DNA of 64,000 bases from Agrypnia vestita (taxonomy: Eukaryota; Arthropoda; Insecta; Trichoptera; Phryganeidae), in the NCBI GenBank assembly GCA_016648135.1, contig JADDOH010024936.1, positions 57,859-121,858 on the forward strand, read 5' to 3'. A program made the translations under genes and the position numbers. Under the pieces are notes generated by a model. The model ran no database searches. It worked only from the letters and a program-made list of their open reading frames with translations, and was not told the DNA's origin. Below, one piece after another: positions 55,764 to 64,000 of this stretch (the first letter of the stretch is position 1; each line of letters starts with the position of its first letter).

Positions 55764-55769
55764 CACGTC

Positions 55770-57040
55770 TTCTGCGTTACGTTGTTTGTAAGTTTTTATC
55801 TTTAGCGAAATTTAAAATAAATGAAATTTTAATAATTATTGTTAATGAAATTTAAAATGAATTAAATTTACAAATATTATTATTACTGAAATTTAAAATA
55901 AATTTAATTTTAATAAATATTATTATTAAGTTCTGCGGGTTAACTATTTTAAGTGTGACAGCTGTTTCGGCTTCTAAAGCCATTATCAAACAGTGGATAT
56001 ACCACATATAAACGACTTATTTATAAAATTTTAAGTTACCCCTTACCCTTTAGAGTAATTAGATATTTGTGGTGTCACAGTCATACAGTCAGTTAAAACT
56101 GGGCAAAGTATTGATTTTGAATACTTGGTTTGGTCACAAATTGACATTTTCTTCCAAGCTGAAGCAGTTGGCTTTGAATTTTGTACAAAGGTTTACAGAA
56201 GCATTATTCAGGATTACATAATAATAAAATAATGAAGAAAAATAAAGAATTGTAGCAACAGGAGTGAAAAGACCGTCACAGGGTGTAGATTTTTTTGATT
56301 TTTTTAAATGCTTATAATTTTTAAAACACATGACTTACTAATATTTTTTATTAATATCACCGGATTCCGGCTTGACGTCGGGATACGGGACACCCTGTAT
56401 AATAAAATATTTTTAAATATACTAAAATTTTGCTTAATACTTCACTTTAAAAATATAGAAGCATCATTACCAGCTGTGAACCAATATGCAATAACAGTAC
56501 ATAACCTATGTATACTGTTTCATGAGAAGGACTGCGTGCGAATATCTCTAGCATAGTCCCATCAAATATACGAAAGATTTTTCAGATTTCGAAATTTATT
56601 TTATTTATTTATTTATACAGTGGTACATCAAATGATTTTTATAATCAATTAAATCTATGTTTCTTCTTCAATGAACTATTTATTACTTTGTGGTAACATA
56701 TTTAATAATTAAATAATACACGACTTGGTAAACACCACTAAATTTTTCTTTATTCACCTCTACAAGTTTTGGGAACGAAGTTCCCTTCCTCAGGAGAATA
56801 CAATGTATACTAAAAATTATTACATGATCAATATATAGTTAACTAGTGGGAGGAGAGTGGGCGGAGTAAATAGAAAGGGGTGGGGGAGGGGTGTTGTAGG
56901 GGAATAATTAAGGGATTGTCAACTTTGGGTTTTTTTATTTATAATTGGAAAAAGTATGGGGTTGTTTGGGGAAAAAAAATTGGTGGTCTGTACCAAGTCG
57001 TATATTCTTTAATTATTAAGTCTATGTTATTTCATTTTAA
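55770..57040. other. No gene; isolated mariner-type end at 56345-56398
   Basis: 56360-56398 (GGATACGGGACACCCTGTATA-type end) looks like one terminal repeat of a mariner family with a TA target. No partner end was found. 56515-56575 shares about 60 bp with 22.2 kb. Confidence 0.4.
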
Positions 57041-57044
57041 AGAA

Positions 57045-57240
57045 ATTATACGAAATATATATACAACTTTCAAAATTTTGTTAATGGAATTAGTGAACGT
57101 TGCATTGTGTAAGTGATCACTTAAGCCAGCTCAAACAGGTTGTAAGCCCTGGGCCATCGTATATAAGCCTTCCATACATATTTTTCATATAAAAAGCTTA
57201 ATTTCTGTGAGACTTCTATAATATTATATCTTAATTACAA
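57045..57240 (+). mobile_element. Family D repeat
   Basis: ATATATACAACTTTCAAAAT, AACGTTGCATTGTGTAAGTG, ATCACTTAAGCC, ending TTTCTGTGAGACTTCTATAA. Confidence 0.6.
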
Positions 57241-57659
57241 AAAATACGTTTATAGAGGTTTAAAACGTTTGCTCATACAGTATTTAGAATTTTTTTGAAA
57301 CTTGTATTGTGTAGTAACCACCATATTCTCCATTTCGTCAATATGATGAAATTCACATTTTGTAAGTATGCATTCAGTGCCACTTACAAAAGGTTAAACA
57401 AAATATTTAGAAGACTTTAATGTCGTCGGAATCGTAAAACAGTATAAGCTAGACAAATGTGCTGAATGTGCCTTCCTAAATCCTGCGGATTCAGTTACCC
57501 TCGTGATGTTGTATGAAACAAATTAGTTTTATATTATTTATAACATTTTTTTCAAATTGGTATTGATTTGGCGGACATTTCTCAACTTAGAAAATGTACA
57601 AAATAGAGGGAAGAGGTAAAATAACATTTTCTATTCAATTCAATTTAAATTAAATTTAA

Positions 57660-58080
57660 AAAAATATATATAATTATGATTTTTCTGAATTTGCAAATCA
57701 TTTATTAGAAAATGATCACGGTTTTGACAAAATATTTAGGACTTTCTATTTTACACATAAATAATTTCGGTCTGAAATGGAATAATTTTAGAATCATTAA
57801 AAATTAGTAAAGCATGAAATAGTAAACAAAATATTATTAATAATCAATTAAATTTAACTACTAGCCCAATTATAAAAAATTTTCCATTAATTGTGTGTAA
57901 TCAAGAACTTCACCAATAATATTTAAAAATAATTTAGAAAAACAAAAGACATTATTCATTTTCATATTTTGACATATATAAAACACGCTGACGATGGAAA
58001 GGCTTTTCCGAAACATGTTAGTGTAATTAATTAAATAATATAAGTAGATACATACAAATAACACAATCAATATTTTTTAA
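57660..58080 (+). pseudogene. Penelope-like element 3' end with terminal hammerhead-like motif
   Basis: EFANHLLENDHGFDKIFRTF, then YFTHK (57680-57755), is the late part of a PLE GIY-YIG domain. LNNQLNLTTSPIIKNF (about 57842-57890) is the usual C-terminal end. Roughly 90 bp after the stop region lies the hammerhead-like motif. The order endonuclease, stop, hammerhead is the canonical PLE 3' layout, although all frames are broken. Confidence 0.65.
57983..58024 (+). ncRNA. Hammerhead-ribozyme-like motif 5
   Basis: CUGACGA (57988-57994), one extra U, stem II GGAAA/UUUCC with a 4-nt loop, GAAA (58010-58013), self-complementary stem III ACAUGU, then U, giving a GUU triplet. Stem I is ACAC/GUGU, four pairs set off by one G-A mismatch. 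Confidence 0.6.
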
Positions 58081-58429
58081 TAATCTATATTTTGATTACT
58101 TCAAGCACGCTGAACGCAGCGCATGGCTTTCAAAAAGTAACCAAATTTTATGATATTTAAAAAAAACGAGGTTTATAAACATAGTTACCTACTCAATATA
58201 TTCGGAATATATAAAAACTGGTCTAAAAGGGGGACAAAAATTGAAATAATTTTCAGGCATATTCTAGTGAAATGTTTATAATTCGGAAGAATGTCATATA
58301 TATATAAAAAGGATATTGCTTTAAAAACTCCAATCAAAAATATACATTTCTCATGGGAGTGACAAATTTAGGGTGGCACAGATGGCGGTAGTAAAAATGT
58401 AACTCGCATATAAGCAAGGTGTGCAAGTT

Positions 58430-58637
58430 AAACATATATACAACTTTAAAAATTTTATAGATGTGGTAGTCTATCACGGGTGGAATTGCTGAACGTTTTA
58501 TTGTGTAAAGTGATCACATAAGCCAGCCGTATGATAGGTCGTAAACACTATGTATTCATATCCAAAACGAAATATGTACCAGCTTTCCCATATAAAAAAT
58601 GGCTTCGTGTCTATGAGACATCTATAACATATATATC
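58430..58637 (+). mobile_element. Family D repeat
   Basis: CATATATACAACTTTAAAAA, TATCACGGGTGGAATTGCTG, TTGTGTAAAGTGATCACATA, ending CTTCGTGTCTATGAGACATC. Confidence 0.6.
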
Positions 58638-58639
58638 TT

Positions 58640-59290
58640 GACATTTAGATATTATTTAAAATGTAGAAATATTACATATATTATTTAACATTCGAGTCAC
58701 TGTAAGAAGAAAGTGATTGATATTTACATTTTCTTGTGTAAATTTTATTTTTTCTGCAGATAAGTATATTTTTAACGTATAATTTGTAGATTAGAATGTA
58801 CCTACCTGTGTGTGTCAAACTGGAACGCATTTATATTGTAGATACATCTATGTTTGCCTTCATACAGGTGGTCCATAGAATTTAAATTAAACTTTTAATT
58901 TTAAAAAAATAGTTTGATCTAACATTTAGACGTAAATCTACATTTTTTTCGAATAAATCTCTAAAATAACATTTTCTACAAAATTAAATGCTGAACGAAA
59001 TGAAGCGGAAAAAAAATTACCATCCAGATATCACACTCAAAATAGAACGCATTCAGAAGCACTCTTAAATTATGAAATAGTTTCGTGAAAAATGTAAATT
59101 TATTATTTAAAAAACCTCCCGCGTTGCTCTGTGTTTGCGTAGCGGCGGAAATTTCAAGCAGTCGGGGAATTTTAATATTTCATTCGGGACTAAAATTTCC
59201 TGGCAAATAAAAATTCAGGTGGCCGGAGAAAGTTTGCGCTTCAGGTGCAACGCGGGGCGAATTAACGGGGGCAAACTTTGCTAATAATAT
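58640..59290. other. No gene; GC-rich island at 59105-59280
   Basis: 59105-59280 (CGCGTTGCTCTGTGTTTGCG, GGTGCAACGCGGGGCGAATT) is non-repetitive and ends at the minisatellite. Candidate conserved non-coding sequence. Confidence 0.35.
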
Positions 59291-59298
59291 AATGAAAG

Positions 59299-59508
59299 AA
59301 TCAAAGCCCGGGCGATATGGTGCTTTGCAATAAGGATCAAAGACCAGGCGATATGGTGCTTTGCAATAAGGATCAAAGACCAGGCGATATGGTGCTTTGC
59401 AATAAGGATCAAAGACCAGGCGATATGGTGCTTTGCAATAAGGATCAAAGACCAGGCGATATGGTGCTTTGCAATAAGGATCAAAGCCCAGGCGATCACA
59501 GCAATAAG
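59299..59508 (+). repeat. 36-bp minisatellite, about 5.7 units
   Basis: The unit contains GATATGGTGCTTTGCAATAA and GGATCAAAGACCAGGC. Inner units are identical or nearly so. Because 36 is a multiple of three and the unit lacks stops in several frames, repetitive frames are open on both strands (12-residue units such as MVLCNKDQRPGD). This is a repeat artefact, not evidence of a protein. Confidence 0.9.
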
Positions 59509-59509
59509 G

Positions 59510-60303
59510 ACTTTATTTTATTTTATTTATTTATTTATTTTATTGCTTATTTTATTGCATTAATCACATGTTTTTTTATTTTTATTTTTTTTATTTTTTT
59601 TATTTTGGGAATCTCAACAGTATACAATTTATTATAATAATACATAACGTATTGGGTAATTCGTAGACCAATTATAGAGATCCACGGCATAAAATGTTAA
59701 ATCAAGCAATAAAGAGAACATATATTAAATAGAAGGATAGGAGTGGGAGTTAGAGGGGAAGTGGAGTGAGGTGTATGGGATTGTGGCTGAGTGGAGTGCG
59801 TATGTATTCTGTGCGTGACGTTGTATACAGATATGGGGGTATGTGTAAAGAGTGATGAGAGTTTGGCTGTGGTGTGTGTATGATGATGGTCGGTCTCAGT
59901 TAATCCGGTGAAGATATAGTAATATAATATAAGCGGTTTAAATACGATTTTTAAGAGCTGAGATGTTGGTATTATGTAGTTTACAATTTGGGTTGTACTC
60001 TATGCCTAGGGATGCAAACGATGCATCGATGTTTTGATGAACGATACATCGACGGCAAAACAGTTAAACATCGACATCGTTCACAACCATCGGCAACCAT
60101 CACACAGGACATTGGTTTCTGGGGACTAGATTAACAAAGCTTCTTTTCCTTAACTCCATTTCGGAATTGTTACATTCGAACAAATATATATATTTTTTTA
60201 ATTTCATTTTGGCTCAGCTCGAAACCTCTTCCATTTAGTATTTTTACAGCAATATGTATACCTACTTTCAAAAAAAAAATTTGTGATTCTGCTTTTAGTC
60301 GAT
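59510..60303. other. T-rich tract, GT-rich tract, and a hAT-like end
   Basis: 59510-59615 is T-rich with TTTA repeats. 59750-59890 is GT-rich. At 60007 TAGGGATGCAAACGATGCAT resembles a hAT terminus (TAGGGATG) but has no visible partner. Confidence 0.45.
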
Positions 60304-60305
60304 TA

Positions 60306-60899
60306 AGGCTCGGTTGCGCCAGCAGAAGTAAATTTGGTTCGAGTAACATTGACCCGAGTAACTTTTTTAACCCTCAGCTGAGAGTAAACTCGATTTCGGG
60401 TTGCACAAACGTCTTTTTAACCACTGTCAAACCAATAATAGGGCTAATAGGGTGTCAAGCGGAATAAACCTCAAATACCGCATTTGTCTATGGAATATGG
60501 AATTTGATTTATTTCAGTTTTTCACCACTGGCAATACGTACTTTTGCGGATCAAAACCAGTTCAAACAAACCACTTTGTTCTATGAAACAAACCAAAAAA
60601 ACGTCAAACCATCGCTAAAATAACGCGAAATTAAAAGATTCATTTTAATGTTTACAAATTTCAATACGAAAATGACAGCGACAAAATTAAAATGACATGT
60701 ACCTATATGGACAAATGTCACATTTTCTTTTACCAACGTTTTTACCTTTACCCACCTATCTTGGAGAGTAAAAAAAAGTTACTCATGTATGTACTTCGGC
60801 GAGTTAAATATTTTTACCATAGATGGCGCAACCCGTTTTAGTAAAAATAGTTACTCGAGTAACTTTTTTTACCTTTACTTTAGATGGCGCAACCGGGCC
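60306..60899. mobile_element. PIF/Harbinger-type MITE
   Basis: Ends GGCTCGGTTGCGCCA and the inverted TGGCGCAACCGGGCC, flanked by TAA on both sides (60303-60305 and 60900-60902). Subterminal GAGTAAC repeats are inverted (GGTTCGAGTAAC / GTTACTCGAGTAAC). 594 bp without transposase. A GATGGCGCAACC motif occurs twice at the right end, probably a subterminal duplication. Confidence 0.75.
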
Positions 60900-60929
60900 T
60901 AAGAATACCTTTTATTCCATGATTCAGTA

Positions 60930-61135
60930 AGTTTGTCTCTAAGGCGGGTGCCACACTACGCGCATCTTCCGGCGCGTCTCTTTGGTCGCAAAACGCCGCT
61001 ACGTTTCTTTTTATACAATATGCGCTTGTCAAACACACCACGCGGACGATCGAACAACTTATTCGCTTTGCCGATTTTACGCGACGGAAAAAACCATTTC
61101 CATCATATATTGTTTCCATTCTCTTGATTCCTCAC
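60930..61135. other. CpG-rich patch, possible MITE end
   Basis: AAGGCGGGTGCCACACTACG at 60941 looks like a DNA-transposon terminus, but no inverted partner was found. CpG-rich, with frames on both strands and no motif. Confidence 0.35.
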
Positions 61136-61210
61136 TGAGAGTCAACATCTATCACTGTGTATGACAATTCTGCAATTTAGCTATTGCTATTTAAAGAGTG
61201 TACTGTGTAC

Positions 61211-62149
61211 TAGGGATGGGTCGTCCACGTCCGTCCATCGACGAGACGATCAACTAGTTGAATTCGTCAACTAGTTGACGCATCAACTTCGTTACGCGGA
61301 CTATCGTTGGCTATTATTATTACGTTAATTTTTAAAATTTAAAGAAGTTCGAAGGAATATAGTTTCGGGGAAAGTAAAACCGCTACTTGTGCTTATATGT
61401 AAAAATAAATATTTTATTATTTATTTGTTTACGCACATTATAGGCTTTTACATATTGTTTTATATACTTCTTTCTATATATAATAAAGAAAGAAGTACGT
61501 ATACACAACAATATCAGGTGTAAGCAGTAAAATATAAATATAAACTACATATACAAGCAGTGAAAGTATTGGGTATAAGCATTAAAATATGAGTATAAAA
61601 ATTAAAAATATAAATAAGTACAAAGCAGTAATGTGTGTATAAAAAAATTTATTAGGTACATATCATTACATGTGTACAGGGTTATATGGAAAACATTAAT
61701 AACATCGCAGGACTATATTCCTGCCTTGATTATGAGTTGAAAGCTATCATGACCTAATATCAATAGTTATGGAGATATGCGACATCAAAGTTTGAATTTT
61801 TTCAATATATCTGACTTATTTTTTGGAAAACGTTGGACTATCACTACACTAACTCAAATCGATTACGAAAAATTCATTCGTTTCAATACAAGTTAAATAA
61901 AATACCTTTACATTTATTTATTATTTATAAATTTATTATATCTGTATTATTTGTCAACTTTAGTTTAAGGCTCAATCTGAGAAAAGCAACATTGTTCCCG
62001 AAACATGTAAAAAATCAATAAAAAGTGGTGTAAACAAAATTATAATAGATTTATTTTTTTATCTATAAAGTTGAAAATAGATCAACTAGTTGACGAATTC
62101 AACTAGTTGATCGTCTCGTCGATGGACGGACGTGGACGACCCATCCCTA
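61211..62149. mobile_element. hAT-type MITE, 68-bp perfect TIRs, 8-bp target duplication
   Basis: Both ends start TAGGGATGGGTCGTCCACGT, and the terminal inverted repeats are identical over 68 bp (61211-61278 and 62082-62149). CTGTGTAC flanks both sides (61203-61210 and 62150-62157), an 8-bp target duplication as expected for hAT. Each TIR ends in a palindromic module built from CAACTAGTTG. The interior has no transposase. It contains half of a family F MITE (61677-61905) and PLE-end-like sequence (61970-62045). Confidence 0.85.
61677..61905 (+). mobile_element. Family F arm nested in the hAT MITE
   Basis: CAGGGTTATATGGAAAACAT and the rest of one arm of the palindromic MITE at 2.97 kb are present; the second arm is missing. 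61970-62045 then carries CCCGAAACATGT and AATAAAAAGTGGTGTAAAC, matching the PLE-end pair at 28.9 kb. Confidence 0.7.
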
Positions 62150-62157
62150 CTGTGTAC

Positions 62158-62698
62158 AATGTGGTGATATTTCCACAAAAGATCAATGGATGTAAAAGAA
62201 AACCAAATGCTGGTTTGAATTGAATTGAAGATGCCACTGATATATTAAAATCGTGCTCTAAGACTGCCTTTCAATACGAAAAGATAAGATGATGATGAAA
62301 AGGATGAAAAGACCCATTCACTATTTTATTTGCGGTCACCCTCCTTTCCTCATTTTTCTTCGCCATGTTTCCTGAGAAAAAATATTTTTACTTCGTCTTA
62401 CTTGCAGCCTCATCATTCGAATCAAATAAGCACATGAAATAGTATAATATACCTAATAAGAGTAGCTTAAAACCTAAATTCGCGTCCATGTCTTCTGTTG
62501 TAAAATTTACCATTTACCGACCAGAAAGTTTTTTTAATTTTTTTTTTATTTAAAAGTGAACCTCTTGATTTTGTTTTCTCTTTAGTTGGTCGAAAATGTT
62601 ATTTTATTTCTTTTTGTTTAGATCTTTTCTTTTAAAAGAGAGATCGTTTCTTCGCTTGCTGTAAAAATCTATAATAAATTAATTAATCCACATCTTAT
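62158..62698. other. No recognisable feature
   Basis: AT-rich unique-looking sequence. Confidence 0.4.
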
Positions 62699-63254
62699 GT
62701 TTGGGGTACAAAAGAAAAGGCAGCAATTTCAAAAAAAATTAATGCAGTCTTCAATTTAGAATGCCGCGAATAATTTATTAATACTAAATATGAGATTTTA
62801 TAGGAAAAATAAGTTTACTGCACAAGACGAAGTTTTTGAAGACATGCGAATGGGAATATCTGCACTCGCACAAGTGCAGTACAAAATTATTAGCGATATA
62901 TCGACCTTCTTGTACAAATAAAATTACATTTTTTATCTGAGTTTCGAAATTCACTGCAAAAAATTGAACATACTACCAAATTAAAAAAGACTAAAAAATA
63001 CCACAGTGAATTGTGAAAAGTTTTAATATAGTAGTTTTATAGTATATTATTAATTAAGTGTAAAATTAAAATTTACATATAAATAATGTAATGAAATCCT
63101 TGCGTTTAATCTTTCTATACAATTTTGCAAGATGTAAAAATAAAATGGCAACAATAAAAAAAATTTAAATCTTTAATTTAGTACATTTTAAATTATTAAT
63201 ACTGGTAACTGCACTCAAAACATTTTTTTATGATATTTCTGCTTTTATACCCCA
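62699..63254. mobile_element. Family G MITE, copy with unrelated insert
   Basis: Ends TTTGGGGTACAAAAGAAAAG and inverted TTTCTGCTTTTATACCCC. The left (ATTAATGCAGTCTTC) and right (AACTGCACTCAAAACATTTT) interior blocks match the 55.5-kb copy. About 300 bp in between is not shared. Confidence 0.6.
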
Positions 63255-63337
63255 GAATTCGTAATAAAACATTTTTTAAATGATGAAAGATTAGTTAAAA
63301 TAAACATTTCTATTACAATCTCAATAACAATCTTATA

Positions 63338-63855
63338 CAGGGTTATTTGTAAAACATTAATAACCTCGCAGGGCTATATTCCCACCTTGATTATCAGTCG
63401 AAAATGTTCAAGCTATTATGACCTAATACCAATAGTTAAGGAGATACGCGACATCAAAATGTTTGCATTTTTTTTCAATATTTCTGACTTATTTTTTGTA
63501 AAACGTTGGACTATCATTACAGTAACTTATTTCGAATATGAAAAATTCATTATCTTTAATACAAGTCAAATAAAAAAATAAAAACCTTCGAATTCCAATT
63601 GGAATTTTTTCAAGATTTTTTATCATTTTATTTAACTTGTATTGAAACGAACGAATTTTTTGTAATCGATATGAGTTACTGTAATGATAGTCCAACGTTT
63701 TATAAAAAATAAGTCGTAAATATTGAAAAAAAAATGCAATCTTTGATGTCGCATATCTCCTTAACTATTGATATTAGGTCATAATAGCTTGAACATTTTC
63801 GACTCATAATCAAAGCAGGAATATAGCCCTGCGAGGTTATTAATATTTTACAAAT
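63338..63855. mobile_element. Family F palindromic MITE, copy 2
   Basis: Starts CAGGGTTATTTGTAAAACAT after a TA and folds back with the same arms as the 2.97-kb copy. The last few bases of the right TIR are replaced (CAAATGTATA instead of CAAATAACCCTG), so the right end is damaged. Confidence 0.8.
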
Positions 63856-64000
63856 GTATATTTTTATGTATGTTTTTATGTATATTTTTAATGCCCAATT
63901 TATGGAAGTAATTGTCATTTTCAAACAGTGAACGGAAATAAAATTCATCGATTCCTCACCCAAGAAAGAACTGATGAGGTAATAATGAACAAAAATGAAA

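Noticed and set aside
59281..59637. Repetitive 12-residue-unit proteins on both strands
   Set aside because: They are produced by a 36-bp minisatellite whose unit length is a multiple of three.

Overview
This window looks like a piece of an insect (or at least arthropod) nuclear genome. It is strongly AT-rich and has no bacterial-style gene packing. It carries two short interstitial arrays of TTAGG, the usual insect telomere repeat, many tRNA-derived SINEs with intact B boxes, and remnants of mariner, PIF/Harbinger, hAT, RTE-like and CR1/Jockey-like LINEs, and Penelope-like elements (PLEs). I found no intact host protein-coding gene. Every coding stretch I can identify is a decayed transposon fragment, so the window is best read as intergenic DNA or a very long intron filled by nested mobile elements. 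The order of the insect cannot be decided from the sequence alone.

Layout. 0-10 kb: LINE 3' end (2.2-2.7 kb), a near-perfect 512-bp palindromic TA-flanked MITE (2.97-3.48), a candidate solo LTR (4.03-4.62), a PIF/Harbinger copy with a MADF-like exon (4.88-5.59), a PLE RT/GIY-YIG remnant (6.0-6.86), a LINE end (6.84-7.28), a recurrent non-autonomous element ('family E', 7.3-8.0), a foldback element, and SINEs A, B and C. 10-20 kb: families D and E, a second Harbinger/MADF copy (12.51-13.15), an RTE LINE end, two SINE-A copies, a telomere-like array (15.47) and a second PLE (18.7-19.7). 20-32 kb: SINEs, a small TIR element with a hammerhead-like motif (23.62-23.82), palindromes, a tRNA-like sequence, LINE ends, and a nested pair of elements with clear target duplications (29.8-30.5). 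32-45 kb: palindromic PLE-end pairs (31.9-32.2 and 43.1-43.5), LINE fragments, and a mariner split by a LINE and by a compact PLE insertion (37.9-40.0). 45-64 kb: SINEs, a second mariner split by a LINE end with a 15-bp target duplication (47.0-48.2), a PLE end followed by a hammerhead-like motif (57.7-58.0), a 36-bp minisatellite, a Harbinger MITE, a hAT MITE with 68-bp TIRs, and another copy of the palindromic MITE at the right edge.

The most interesting signal is a set of hammerhead-ribozyme-like cores at 23.7, 32.15, 39.1, 43.4 and 58.0 kb. Each has a CUGANGA box, a stem II hairpin, GAAA and a self-complementary stem III ending in an N-U-H cleavage triplet. Two are physically tied to PLE endonuclease remnants, and two sit in arms of large inverted repeats whose other arm holds a decayed partner. 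All five share one extra nucleotide between the CUGANGA box and stem II. Hammerheads in PLE terminal repeats are established; the shared extra base and the recurring head-to-head arrangement deserve a check. Against the AT-rich background, a few non-repetitive GC-rich islands (8.6, 19.8, 37.1, 42.8, 53.1, 55.1, 59.2 kb) have no coding signal and are candidates for conserved regulatory sequence.
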